From: Strongylocentrotus droebachiensis
Taxonomy: Eukaryota; Echinodermata; Echinoidea; Camarodonta; Strongylocentrotidae
NCBI GenBank assembly: GCA_035222895.1
Contig: JAVYIG010000165.1
Coordinates: forward strand, 15,001 to 79,000
Direction: 5' to 3'
DNA length: 64,000 bases
Of this stretch, positions 22,478 through 35,708 are shown piece by piece. The notes beneath the pieces were generated by a model. The model did not search any database, was not told the origin of the DNA, and saw nothing but the letters and a program-made list of their open reading frames with translations. Position 1 is the first letter of the stretch. Each line of letters starts with the position of its first letter. The translations under genes and the position numbers were made by a program.

Positions 22478-22817
22478 CATGGGCGTCAATCCAAATTAGA
22501 CCATGGGGGGGGGGGGACACAGGTTCAGACAGGGCGGCGCCAGCTTATTTTGTTAGGGGGCGAATGGGCGTGCCACGCAGGGTGGGGGAGGGGGGTGTCT
22601 GAGGGGATGTGCCCCCTCAGAAGTTGAAGATTTATTTTAATTGATGCATAAATAGCTCAATTTGGTGCATTCTTTTTGCCAAATTAAAGAGAAAACAGTA
22701 GAATGCAGGGGGTATCTGAGGGGGGATGTGCCCCTCTCAGAAGTTGAAGATTTTTTTTAAATTGATGGATAGATGGCTCAATTTGGTGCATACTTTTTGC
22801 CAGGATTGACGCCCATG
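22478..22817. mobile_element. hAT-like MITE, 340 bp
   Basis: Inverted ends CATGGGCGTCAATCC (22478) and GGATTGACGCCCATG (to 22817). The flanking 8-mers are CATGTACT (22470-22477) and CGTGTACT (22818-22825), seven of eight identical, fitting the 8-bp hAT target duplication. Inside, a ~125-bp block (GATGTGCCCC, CAGAAGTTGAAGAT, TCAATTTGGTGCAT, CTTTTTGCCA) is present twice. No transposase. Confidence 0.78.
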
Positions 22818-23053
22818 CGTGTACTTGAGTACCTCATTACACGCTTATGCACAGCCTTACCTTCTATTTAGTCAATTTAGACCTTGTGATATATCATAAT
22901 GTCATCATTGACCCTTAAGGATGTTTGCTTGCGAACTACCTCTAGAGATGGATATGGATGCGTTTTTGAATGCAGACTCTTTGATATGAACAATATAATT
23001 GAATATCCTGGTGGTTGTAATAATGTAGAAGAATTTGTTTTGTATCATTGCAG

Positions 23054-23172
23054 GATCCAAGCTTGTTTCCATCAGAGATCATTGATCAAGATGGAAAGAA
23101 TGGACCACCAACATATGAAGAACCTTCACCTAGGACTCAAACACTTGAAGAGGATGACATATTTAGTGACAG
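23054..23172 (+). CDS. Candidate internal coding exon, acidic protein
   Basis: A CAG acceptor at 23051-23053 after a T-rich stretch, an open stretch reading DPSLFPSEIIDQDGKNGPPT then YEEPSPRTQTLEEDDIFSD, and a GTATAT donor after AG (23173). 119 bp, phase 0 in and phase 2 out. Proline/acid-rich and probably disordered; no family recognised. A PPTYEEP word resembles PPxY motifs, but that alone says little. Confidence 0.35.
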
Positions 23173-23839
23173 GTATATCACATTTCTTTTCTATGTTGGG
23201 TTTTCTCTTTTGATATGGGGTTCCTTCAGGTTATTGCCTGATTTTTGGCTCTGGCACCAGCTATTTTGGGCTTTTCCAGACTTCATACTGTACAGGATGT
23301 TTGGGGGCATTTTGTTTGGTCTCTTTTCATGCTCCATGAGTAACACCACTTTGAGTCTCATAGTTAAGAGGTATGTAGGGAATAAGGCTGCAACGAGTAC
23401 TCAAATACTCAAGTACTTGCACTGTTGACAACTACTCGAGTACGAATTCTCGTACTCGAATGCATGGCCGCCGTTTTTTTTTTTTTTTTTTCGCTGATTT
23501 TTCTTTCATGTCCACCTGGCACTGTGCAGGCCGGCCGAAGCTCACCCGTGCACGAAAAAGCACCGGCAGGTTACAGTGAGTAAAAATGTTTCCCAGCTCA
23601 ATAATACACGGGGTGTCAGTGTCAACTCACCACTCAGAAACTAGGAACCAAACTAGCTGCCAATGTCCAGATTTCTGTTTGAACTTGGAGGATAAATTGT
23701 CCGTTATTATTTAGTTTTAAAAACAACACTGTTACTATTATTTGTGACAAGTTCACAAGCACAAATCGGCGCCTTCAATTGTGGCTTGCATTAAAATAGC
23801 GTGGGTTTTCGTAGCCGGACTATGGGGTGCTTCCTACAA
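23173..23839. other. Intergenic/intronic sequence with a hAT-like end word
   Basis: Near 23386-23460 AAGGCTGCAACGAGTACTCA precedes several TACTC(A/G)AGTAC palindromic words, a style seen at ends of some hAT elements; no partner end found. A long T run lies at 23474-23491. The + frame 23048-23428 runs past the donor and is not supported there. Confidence 0.4.
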
Positions 23840-23861
23840 CGTTGGCAAAAAAAGGAAAGAA

Positions 23862-23915
23862 ATTTCAATGTAAAGAGACATATCAACCGGCATGTTGCCA
23901 TTTTCAATGTTTTAA
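23862..23915 (-). repeat. Inverted array B monomers at the left edge
   Basis: TTTCAATGTAAAGAGACATA, TCAACCGGCATGTTGCCA and TTTTCAATGTTTTAAGAC are array B sequence in reverse orientation, placed head-to-head with the forward array that starts near 23935. Confidence 0.9.
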
Positions 23916-24119
23916 GACTAGTTAATATGTATTTATACATTAAAAATGGCAACGTTCCGGTTGATTTTCTTTTTACATTGAAAATGGCAATGTTCCGGTT
24001 GATATGTCTCTTTACATTGAAAAAGTCAATGTGCGGGTTGATATGTCTCTTTACATTGAAAATGGCAACATGCCGGTTAATATGTCTTTTAACATTGAAA
24101 ATGGCAACGTTCAGGTTGA

Positions 24120-24390
24120 TATAATAATAATAATAATAATAATAGCCTAATAGTCCACTCCAAATTTTATTAAACCGAAACGGAAATTCTTTTTGCCCAA
24201 TTGATCGTGAGCCCGGCAGCCACTGAGCAGCGCCAGATCGACGTTGCTCTATCCCTTATTGTTGAACGCCAAACAAGGTAGCAACAACTCCCATCTTTTA
24301 ACGTCTTTTGGTATGACGCGGCCGGGGTTCGAACCCACGACCTCCAGGTTGTGAGGCGGACGCTCTACAGACTGAGCCAACACTCCGGTC
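24120..24390 (-). mobile_element. tRNA-derived SINE with (ATT)n tail
   Basis: On the minus strand the head reads GTTGGCTCAGTCTGTAGAGC (A box) and GGTCGTGGGTTCGAACCCC (B box) with a CCTCACAA anticodon-like loop. It is followed by a ~180-bp body and an (ATT)n tail at 24121-24145. Head-body-tail order and insertion in array B identify a SINE rather than a functional tRNA gene. Flanking array B continues on both sides. Similar heads are known in echinoderm SINEs, by memory only. Confidence 0.85.
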
Positions 24391-24889
24391 TCTTTACATT
24401 GAAAATGGCAACCTTCCGGTTGATCTTTTGCATTAAAAATGTCAACATGCCGGTTGATATGTCTCTTTACATTGAAAATGTCAAAGTGCAGGCTGATATG
24501 TCTCTTTACATTGAAATGGCAACATGCCGGTTGATATGTCTTTTTACATTGAAAATGGCAACCTTCCGGTTGATCTTTTGCATTAAAAATGTCTAACATG
24601 CCGGTTGATATGTCTCTTTACATTGAAAATGTCAAAGTGCAGGCTGATATGTCTCTTTACATTGAAAATGGCAACATGCGGGTTGATCTTTTGCATTAAA
24701 AACGTCAACATGCCGGTTGATATGTCTCTTTACATTGAAAATGGCAACATTCCGGTTGATATGTCCCTTTACATTGAAAAATGGCAACGTGCCGGTTGCT
24801 ATGTCTTAAAACACTGAAAATGGCAAAATGCTGGTTGATATGTCTCTTTACATTGAAAATGTCAATATGCAGGTTGATATGTGTCTTTA

Positions 24890-25285
24890 CATTGAAAATA
24901 GCAACATGCCGGTTGATCTTTTGCATTCAAAAGGGCAACGTGCTGGTTGATATTTCTCTTTACATTGAAAGTGGCAACATGCCGGTTGATATGTCTCTTT
25001 ACATTCAAAATGGCCACCTGCTGGTTCATTAGTCTCTTCACATTGAAAATGTCAATGTTCAGGTAGATATGTCTCTTTACATTGAAAATAGCAACATGCC
25101 GGTTGATCTTTTGCATTCAAAAGGGCAACGTGCTGGTTGATATTTCTCTTTACATTGAAAGTGGCAACATGCCGGTTGATATGTCTCTTTACATTCAAAA
25201 TGGCCACCTGCTGGTTCATTAGTCTCTTCACATTGAAAATGTCAATGTTCGGGTAGATAAGTCTCTTTACATTGAAAAATGGCAA
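24890..25285 (+). repeat. Array B local duplication, ~190 bp
   Basis: The run ATAGCAACATGCCGGTTGAT, CTTTTGCATTCAAAAGGGCA and TGGCCACCTGCTGGTTCATT occurs from about 24895 and again from about 25085, nearly identical. Confidence 0.85.
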
Positions 25286-26641
25286 CGTGCCGGTTGCTAT
25301 GTCTTAAAACACTGAAAATGGCAACGTGCCGGTTGATCTTTTGCATTAAAAATGTCAACATGCCGGTTGATATGTTTCTTTACATTGAAAATGGCAACGT
25401 GCTGGTTGATATGTCTCTTTACATTGAAAATGGCAACCTGCCTGTTGATATGTCTCTTTACATTGAAAATGGCAAAATGCCGGTTGATATGTCTCTTTAC
25501 ATTGAAAATTGGTAACGTGCCGGTTGATATGTCTCTTCACATTGAAAATGGCAACATGCCGGTTGATATGGCTCTTTACATTGAAAGTGGCAACATGCCG
25601 GTTGATATGTCTCTTTACATTCAAAATGGCCACCTGCTGGTTCATTAGTCTCTTCACATTGAAAATGTCAATGTTCGGGTAGATATGTCTCTTTACATTG
25701 AAAATGGCAACATGCCGGTTGATATGTCTCTTTACATTGAAAATGGCAACATGCCGGTTGATATGTCTCTTTACCTTGAAAATGGCAAAATTCCGGTTGA
25801 TATGTCTCAAAACACTGAAAAGGGCAAAATGCCGTTGGATATGTCCCTTTACATTGAAAAATTGTCAATGTGCTGGTTGGCATGTCCCTTTACATTGAAA
25901 AATGGGAATGTGCCAGTTGATATGTCCCTTTACATTGAAAAATGGCAACGTGCCGGTTGCTATGTCTTAAAACACTGAAAATGGCAACGTGCCGGTTGAT
26001 CTTTTGCATTAAAAATGTCAACATGCCGGTTGATATGTTTCTTTACATTGAAAATGGCAACGTGCTGGTTGATATGTCTCTTTACATTGAAAATGGCAAC
26101 CTGCCTGTTGATATGTCTCTTTACATTGAAAATGGCAAAATGCCGGTTGATATGTCTCTTTACATTGAAAATTGGTAACGTGCCGGTTGATATGTCTCTT
26201 CACATTGAAAATGGCAACATGCCGGTTGATATGGCTCTTTACATTGAAAGTGGCAACATGCCGGTTGATATGTCTCTTTACATTCAAAATGGCCACCTGC
26301 TGGTTCATTAGTCTCTTCACATTGAAAATGTCAATGTTCGGGTAGATATGTCTCTTTACATTGAAAATGGCAACATGCCGGTTGATATGTCTCTTTACAT
26401 TGAAAATGGCAACATGCCGGTTGATATGTCTCTTTACCTTGAAAATGGCAAAATTCCGGTTGATATGTCTCAAAACACTGAAAAGGGCAAAATGCCGTTG
26501 GATATGTCCCTTTACATTGAAAAATTGTCAATGTGCTGGTTGGCATGTCCCTTTACATTGAAAAATGGGAATGTGCCAGTTGATATGTCCCTTTACATTG
26601 AAAAATGGCAACGTGCCGGTTGCTATGTCTTAAAACACTGA
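25279..26641 (+). repeat. Array B higher-order duplication, 663 bp
   Basis: 25279-25941 is repeated at 25942-26604 and beyond with essentially no differences that I could find by eye. 663 = 17 monomers of 39 bp. The identical frames at 25355/26018 and 25685/26348 show the same offset. Confidence 0.92.
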
Positions 26642-27179
26642 AAATGGCAACGTGCCGGTTGATATGTCTCAAAACACTGAAAAGGGCAAAATGCTGGTGG
26701 ATATGTCCCTTTACATTAGAAATGGCAACATGCCGGATGATATGTCTCTTCACATTCAAAATGGCAACGTTCTGGTTGATATGTCTCTTTACATTGAAAA
26801 TGGCAAAATGCCAGTTTATGTGTCTTTTACATTGAAAATGGCCACCTGCTGGTTCATTAGTTTCTTTACATTGAAAATGGCATCGTGCCGGTTGATATGT
26901 CTCTCTACATTGAAAATGGCAACGTGCCTGTTGATATGTCTCTTTACATTGAAAATGGCTAAATGCCGGTTGATATGTCTCTTTACATTGAAAATTGCAA
27001 TGTGCCGGTTGATATGTCTCTTTACCTTGAAAATGGCAATGTGCCGGTTGATTTGTCTTTTGCATTAAATATGGCAACATGCCTGTTGATATGTCTCTTC
27101 ACATGGAAGATGTCAATGTGCGGGTTGATATGTCTCTTTACATTGAAAATGGCAACATGCCGGTTGATCTTTTGCATTA

Positions 27180-29100
27180 AAAATGTCAACATGCCGGTTG
27201 ATATGTTTCTTTACATTGAACATGGCAACATGCCAGTTGATGTGTCTTTTCCATTAAAAATGGCAACGTGCTGGTTAATATTTCTCTTTACATTGAAAAT
27301 GGCAACATGCCGGTTGATATGTCTCTTTACATTGAAAATGGCAACATGCCGGTTGATATATCTCTTTACCTTGAAAAATGGCAACGTGCCGGTTGCTATG
27401 TCTTAAAACACTGAAAATGGCAAAATGCCTGTTGATATGTCTTAAAACACTTAAAATGGCAACGTGCCGGTTGATCTTTTGCATTAAAAATGTCAACAAG
27501 CCGGTTGATATGTTTCTTTACATTGAAAATGGCAACGTGCCGGTTGATATGTCTCTTTACATTGAAAGTGGCAACCTGCCTGTTGATATGTCTCTTTACA
27601 TTGAAAATGGCAAAAAGCCGGTTGATATGTCTCTTTACATTGAAAATTGGTAACGTGCCGGTTGATATTTCTCTTCACATTGAAAATGGCAACATGCCGG
27701 TTGATATGTCTCTTTACATTGAAAATGGCAATGTTCTGGTTGATATGTCTCTTTACATTGAAAATGGCAAAATGCCAGTTTATGTGTCTTTTACATTGAA
27801 AATGGCCACCTGCTGGTTCATTAGTCTCTTCACATTGAAAATGTCAATGTTAGGGTTGATATGTCTTCATACACTGAAAATGGCAACATGCCGCTCGATC
27901 TTTTGCATTAAAAATGTCAACATGCCGGTTGATATGTTTCTTTACATTGAAAATGGCATCGTGCCGGTTGATATGTCTCTCTACATTGAAAATGGCAACG
28001 TGCCTGTTGATATGTCTCTTTACATTGAAAATGGCCACCTGCTGGTTCATTAGTCTCTTCACATTGAAAATGTCAATGTTAGGGTTGATATGTCTTCATA
28101 CACTGAAAATGGCAACATGCCGCTCGATCTTTTGCATTAAAAATGTCAACATGCCGGTTGATATGTTTCTTTACATTGAACATGGCAACATGCCAGTTGA
28201 TGTGTCTTTTCCATTAAAAATGGCAACGTGCTGGTTAATATTTCTCTTTACATTGAAAATGGCAACATGCCGGTTGATATGTCTCTTTACATTGAAAATG
28301 GCAACATGCCGGTTGATATATCTCTTTACCTTGAAAAATGGCAACGTGCCGGTTGCTATGTCTTAAAACACTGAAAATGGCAAAATGCCTGTTGATATGT
28401 CTTAAAACACTTAAAATGGCAACGTGCCGGTTGATCTTTTGCATTAAAAATGTCAACAAGCCGGTTGATATGTTTCTTTACATTGAAAATGGCAACGTGC
28501 CGGTTGATATGTCTCTTTACATTGAAAGTGGCAACCTGCCTGTTGATATGTCTCTTTACATTGAAAATGGCAAAAAGCCGGTTGATATGTCTCTTTACAT
28601 TGAAAATTGGTAACGTGCCGGTTGATATTTCTCTTCACATTGAAAATGGCAACATGCCGGTTGATATGTCTCTTTACATTGAAAATGGCAATGTTCTGGT
28701 TGATATGTCTCTTTACATTGAAAATGGCAAAATGCCAGTTTATGTGTCTTTTACATTGAAAATGGCCACCTGCTGGTTCATTAGTCTCTTCACATTGAAA
28801 ATGTCAATGTTAGGGTTGATATGTCTTCATACACTGAAAATGGCAACATGCCGCTCGATCTTTTGCATTAAAAATGTCAACATGCCGGTTGATATGTTTC
28901 TTTACATTGAAAATGGCATCGTGCCGGTTGATATGTCTCTCTACATTGAAAATGGCAACGTGCCTGTTGATATGTCTCTTTACATTGAAAATGGCCACCT
29001 GCTGGTTCATTAGTCTCTTCACATTGAAAATGTCAATGTTAGGGTTGATATGTCTTCATACACTGAAAATGGCAACATGCCGCTCGATCTTTTGCATTAA
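27180..29100 (+). repeat. Array B higher-order duplication, 960 bp
   Basis: 27180-28130 recurs at 28140-29090, offset 960. 960 is not a multiple of 39, so the unit includes monomers with indels, such as the GTGTCTTTTACATTG monomer. A third, shortened relative follows at 29100-29340. Confidence 0.9.
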
Positions 29101-30419
29101 AAATGTCAACATGCCGGTTGATATGTTTCTTTACATTGAAAATGGCATCGTGCCGGTTGATATGTCTCTCTACACTGAAAATGGCAACATGCCGGTCGAT
29201 CTTTTGCATTAAAAATGTCAACATGCCGGTTGATATGTTTCTTTACATTGAAAATGGCATCGTGCCGGTTGATATGTCTCTCTACATTGAAAATGGCAAC
29301 GTGCCTGTTGATATGTCTCTTTACATTGAAAATGGCTAAATGCCGGTTGATATGTCTCTTTACATTGAAAATTGCAATGTGCCGGTTGATATGTCTCTTT
29401 ACCTTGAAAATGGCAATGTGCCAGTTGATTTGTCTTTTGCATTGAATATGGCAACGTGCCGGTTGATATGTCTCTTTACATGGAAGATGTCAATGTGCGG
29501 GTTGATATGTCTCTTTACATTGAAAATGGCAACATGCCGGTTGATCTTTTGCATTAAAAATGTCAACATGCCGGTTGATACGTCCCTTTACATTGAAAAA
29601 TGGGAATGTGCCGGTTGATATGTCCCTTTACATTGAAAAATGGCAACGTGCTGGTTGCTATGTCTTAAAACACTGAAAATGGCAAAATGCCGGTTGATAT
29701 GTCTTTAAACACTTAAAATGGCAACGTGCAGGTTGATATGTCGCTTTACATTGAAAATGTCAAAATGCCGGTTGATATTTCTCTTTACATTGAAAATGGC
29801 AACATGCCGGTTGATATGTCTTCATACATTGAAAATGGCAACATGCTTGTTCATTAGTCTCTTCACATTGAAAATGTCAATGTGCGGTTTGATATGTCTT
29901 CATACACTGAAAATGGCAACATGCCGGTTGATCTTTTGCATTAAAAATGTCACCATGCCGGTTGATATGTTTCTTTACATTGAAAATGGCAACATGCCAG
30001 TTGATGTTTCTTTTCCATTAAAAATGGCAACGTGCTGGTTAATATTTCTCTTTACATTGAAAATTGGCTACGTTCTGGTTGATATGTCTCTTTACATTGA
30101 AAGGGCAAAATGCCGGTTTATATGTTTCTTTACATTGAAAATGGCATCGTGCGGTTTGATGTGTCTCTCTACATTGAAAATGGCAACGTGCCTGTTGATA
30201 TGTCTCTTTACATTGAAAATGGCTAAATGCCGGTTGATATATCTCTTCACATTGAAAATGGCAACATGCCGGTTGATATGGCTCTTTACATTGAAAATGG
30301 CAACATGCCGGTTGATATGTCTCTTTACATTGAAAATTGCAATGTGCCGGTTGATATGTCTCTTTACCTTGAAAATGGCAATGTGCCAGTTGATTTGTCT
30401 TTTGCACTGAATATGGCAA

Positions 30420-31460
30420 CGTGCCTGTTGATATGTCTCTTTACATGGAAGATGTCAATGTGCGGGTTGATATGTCTCTTAATATTGAAAATGGCAACAT
30501 GCCGGTTGATCTTTTGCATTAAAAATGTCAACATGCCGGTTGATACGTCCCTTTACATTGAAAAATGGGAATGTGCCGGTTGATATGTCGCTTTACATTG
30601 AAAAATAGCAACGTGCTGGTTGCTATGTCTTAAAACACTGAAAATGGCAAAATGCCGGTTGATATGTCTTTAAACACTTAAAATGGCAACGTGCAGGTTG
30701 ATATGTCCCTTTACATTGAAAATGTCAAAATGCCGGTTGATATTTCTCTTTACATTGAAAATGGCAACATGCCAATTGATATGTCTTCATACAATGAAAA
30801 TGGCAACATGCTTGTTCATTAGTCTCTTCACATTGAAAATGTCAATGTGCGGTTTGATATGTCTTCATACACTGAAAATGGCAACATGCCGGTTGATCTT
30901 TTGCATTAAAAATGTCACCATGCCGGTTGATATGTTTCTTTACATTGAAAATGGCAACATGCCAGTTGATGTTTCTTTTCCATTAAAAATGGCAACGTGC
31001 TGGTTAATATTTCTCTTTACATTGAAAATTGGCTACGTTCTGGTTGATATGTCTCTTTACATTGAAAGGGCAAAATGCCGGTTTATATGTTTCTTTACAT
31101 TGAAAATGGCATCGTGCGGGTTGATATGTCTCTCTACATTGAAAATGGCAACGTGCCTGTTGATATGTCTCTTTACATTGAAAATGGCTAAATGCCGGTT
31201 GATATATCTCTTCACATTGAAAATGGCAACATGCCGGTTGATATGGCTCTTTACATTGAAAATGGCAACATGCCGGTTGATATGTCTCTTTACATTGAAA
31301 ATGGCAACATGCCGGTTGATATGTCTCTTTACCTTGAAAATGGCAAAATTCCGGTTGATATGTCTCAAAACACTGAAAAGGGCAAAATGCCGTTGGATAT
31401 GTCCCTTTACATTGAAAAATGTCAACGTGCTGGTTGGCATGTCCCTTTACATTGAAAAAT
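30420..31460 (+). repeat. Array B multi-kb duplication, copy 1
   Basis: About 1 kb here recurs at about 41040-42080 (offset near 10.6 kb) and in large part at 32450-33260 and 39430-40330. Shared landmarks are ATGTCTCTTAATATTGAAAA and CTTCATACAATGAAAATGGC. These long-range copies on both sides of the LINE show block-wise amplification. Confidence 0.8.
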
Positions 31461-33170
31461 GGGAATGTGCCGGTTGATATGTCCCTTTACATTGAAAAAT
31501 GGCAACGTGCCGGTTGCTATGTCTTAAAACACTGAAAATGGCAAAATGCCTGTTGATATGTCTTAAAACACTTAAAATGGCAACGTGCCAATTGATCTTT
31601 TGCATTAAAAATGTCAACAAGCCGGTTGATATGTTTCTTTACATTGAAAATGGCAACGTGCCGGTTGATATGTCTCTTTACATTGAAAATGGCAACCTGC
31701 CTGTTGATATGGCTCTTTACATTGAAAATGGCAACATGCCGGTCGATATGGCTCTTTACATTGAAAATGGCTACGTGCCGGTTGATATGTCTTAAAACAC
31801 TTAAAATGGCAACGTGCCAATTGATCTTTTGCATTAAAAATGTCAACAAGCCGGTTGATATGTTTCTTTACATTGAAAATGGCAACGTGCCGGTTGATAT
31901 GTCTCTTCGCATTGAAAATGGCAACATGCCGGTTGATATGGCTCTTTACATTGAAAATGGCAACATGCCGGTCGATATGTCTCTTTACCTTGAAAATGGC
32001 AACATGCCGGTTGATATGTCTCAAAACACTGAAAAGGGCAAAATGCCATTGGATATGTCCCTTTACATTAGAAATGGCAACGTGCCGGTTGATATGTCTC
32101 TTTACATTGAAAATTGCAATGTGCCGGTTGATATGTCTCTTTACCTTGAAAATGGCAACATGCCGGTTGATATGTCTCAAAACACTGAAAAGGGCAAAAT
32201 GCCTGTGGATATGTCCCTTTACATTAGAAATGGCATCGTGCGGGTTGATATGTCTCTCTACATTGAAAATGGCAACGTGCCTGTTGATATGTCTCTTTAC
32301 ATTGAAAATGGCTAAATGCCGGTTGATATATCTCTTCACATTGAAAATGGCAACATGCCGGTTGATATGGCTCTTTACATTGAAAATGGCAATGTGCCAG
32401 TTGATTTGTCTTTTGCACTGAATATGGCAACGTGCCTGTTGATATGTCTCTTTACATGGAAGATGTCAATGTGCGGGTTGATATGTCTCTTAATATTGAA
32501 AATGGCAACATGCCGGTTGATCTTTTGCATTAAAAATGTCAACATGCCGGTTGATACGTCCCTTTACATTGAAAAATGGGAATGTGCCGGTTGATATGTC
32601 GCTTTACATTGAAAAATAGCAACGTGCTGGTTGCTATGTCTTAAAACACTGAAAATGGCAAAATGCCGGTTGATATGTCCCTTTACATTGAAAAATGGCA
32701 ACGTGCTGGTTGCTATGTCTTAAAACACTGAAAATGGCAAAATGCCGGTTGATATGTCTTTAAACACTTAAAATGGCAACGTGCAGGTTGATATGTCCCT
32801 TTACATTGAAAATGTCAAAATGCCGGTTGATATTTCTCTTTACATTGAAAATGGCAACATGCCAATTGATATGTCTTCATACAATGAAAATGGCAACATG
32901 CTTGTTCATTAGTCTCTTCACATTGAAAATGTCAATGTGCGGTTTGATATGTCTTCATACACTGAAAATGGCAACATGCCGGTTGATCTTTTGCATTAAA
33001 AATGTCACCATGCCGGTTGATATGTTTCTTTACATTGAAAATGGCAACATGCCAGTTGATGTTTCTTTTCCATTAAAAATGGCAACGTGCTGGTTAATAT
33101 TTCTCTTTACATTGAAAATTGGCTACGTTCTGGTTGATATGTCTCTTTACATTGAAAGGGCAAAATGCCG

Positions 33171-34077
33171 GTTTATATGTTTCTTTACATTGAAAATGGC
33201 ATCGTGCGGGTTGATATGTCTCTCTACATTGAAAATGGCAACGTGCCTGTTGATATGTCTCTTTACATTGAAAGGGCAAAATGCCGGTTTATATGTTTCT
33301 TTACATTGAAAATGGCATCGTGCGGGTTGATATGTCCCTTTACATTTGAAATGGCAACGTGCCGGTTGATACGTCTCTTCACATTGAAAATGGCAACATG
33401 CCGGTTGATATGGCTCTTTACATTGAAAATGGCAACATGCTGGTTGATATGTCTCTTTACCTTGAAAATGGCAACATGCCGGTTGATATGTCTCAAAACA
33501 CTGAAAAGGGCAAAATGCTGGTGGATATGTCCCTTTACATTAGAAATGGCAACATGCCGGATGATATGTCTCTTCACATTCAAAATGGCAGTGTTCTAGT
33601 TGATATGTCTCTTTACATTGAAAATGGCAAAATGCCAGTTTATGTGTCTTTTACATTGAAAATGGCCACCTGCTGGTTCATTAGTCTCTTCACATTGAAA
33701 ATGTCAATGTTAGGGTTGATATGTCTTCATACACTGAAAATGGCAACATGCCGCTCGATCTTTTGCATTAAAAATGTCAACATGCCGGTTGATATGTTAC
33801 TTTACATTGAAAATGGCAACGTGCCTGTTGATATGTCTCTTTACATTGAAAATGGCTAAATGCCGGTTGATATGTCTCTTTACATTGAAAATTGCAATGT
33901 GCCGGTTGATATGTCTCTTTACATTGAAAATGGCTAAATGCCGGTTGATATGTCTCTTTACATTGAAAATGGCTAAATGCCGGTTGATATGTATCTTCAC
34001 ATTGAAAATGGCAACATGCCGGTTGATATGTCTCTTTACATTGAAAATGGCTAAATGCCGGTTGATATGTCTCTTTA
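33171..34077 (+). repeat. Array B block duplicated across the LINE, copy 1
   Basis: From GGTTTATATGTTTCTTTACA this ~906-bp block matches 38216-39123 at offset about 5046, with only isolated changes such as CATTTGAAATGG versus CATTAGAAATGG. Copy 2 begins exactly at the 5' junction of the LINE. Confidence 0.88.
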
Positions 34078-35708
34078 CATTGAAAATTGCAATGTGCCGG
34101 TTGATATGTCTCTTTACATTGAAAATGGCAACGTGCCGGTTGATATGTATCTTCACATTGAAAATGGCAACATGCCGGTTGATATGGCTCTTTACATTGA
34201 AAATGGCAACATGCCGGTCGATATGTCTCTTTACCTTGAAAATGGCAACATGCCGGTTGATATGTCTCAAAACACTGAAAAGGGCAAAATGCCAGTGGAT
34301 ATGTCCCTTTACATTAGAAATGGCAACGTGCCGGTTGATATGTCTCTTTACATTGAAAATTGCAATGTGCCGGTTGATATGTCTCTTTACCTTGAAAATG
34401 GCAACATGCCGGTTGATATGTCTCAAAACACTGAAAAGGGCAAAATGCCTGTGGATATGTCCCTTCACATTAGAAATGGCATCGTGCGGGTTGATATGTC
34501 TCTCTACATTGAAAATGGCAACGTGCCTGTTGATATGTCTCTTTACATTGAAAATGGCTAAATGCCGGTTGATATATCTCTTCACATTGAAAATGGCAAC
34601 ATGCCGGTTGATATGGCTCTTTACATTGAAAATGGCAACATGCCGGTTGATATGTCTCTTTACCTTGAAAATGGCAAAATTCCGGTTGATATGTCTCAAA
34701 ACACTGAAAAGGGCAAAATGCCGTTGGATATGTCCCTTTACATTGAAAAAATGTCAACGTGCTGGTTGGCATGTCCCTTTACATTGAAAAATGGGAATGT
34801 GCCGGTTGATATGTCCCTTTACATTGAAAAATGGCAACGTGCTGGTTGCTATGTCTTAAAACACTGAAAAGGGCAAAATGCCGTTGGATATGTCCTTTTA
34901 CATTAGAAATGGCAACGTGCCGGTTGATATGTCTCTTTACATTGAAAATTGCAATGTGCCGGTTGATATGTCTCTTTACCTTGAAAATGGCAACATGCCG
35001 GTTGATATGTCTCAAAACACTGAAAAGGGCAAAATGCCTGTGGATATGTCCCTTTACATTAGAAATGGCAACGTGCCTGTTGATATGTCCCTTTACATTG
35101 AAAAATGTCAACGTGCTGGTTGGCATGTCCCTTTACATTGAAAAATGGGAATGTGCCGGTTGATATGTCCCTTTACATTGAAAAATGGCAACGTGCCGGT
35201 TACTATGTCTTAAAACACTGAAAATGGCAAAATTCCGGTTGATATGTCTCAAAACACTGAAAAGGGCAAAACGCCGTTGGATATGTCCCTTAACATTGAA
35301 AAATGGGAATGTGCCGGTTGATTTGTCCCTTTACATTGAAAAATGGCAACATGCCGGTTGCTATGTCTTAAAACACTGAAAATGGCAAAATGCCTGTTGC
35401 TATGTCTTAAAACACTTAAAATGGCAACGTGCCAATTGATCTTTTGCATTAAAAATGTCAACAAGCCGGTTGATATGTTTCTTTACATTGAAAATGGCAA
35501 CATGCTGGTTGATATGGCTCTTTGCATTAAAAATGTCAACATGCCGGTTGATATGTCTGTTTACATTGAAAATGGCAACATGCTGGTTGATATGGCTCTT
35601 TGCATTAAAAATGTCAACATGCCGGTTGATATGTCTCTTTACATTGAAAATGGCAACGTGCCGGTTGATATGTTTCTTTACATTGAAAATGGCAACGTGC
35701 CGGTTGAT

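Noticed and set aside
24300-24380. tRNA-Val-like gene on the minus strand
   Set aside because: A and B boxes are present but no closing acceptor stem; a SINE body and (ATT)n tail follow.
33774-34787. 337-residue + frame and 300-residue minus frame in array B
   Set aside because: 39-bp repeats keep all frames open; the 13-residue repeats vary by indels and stops without constraint on one frame.
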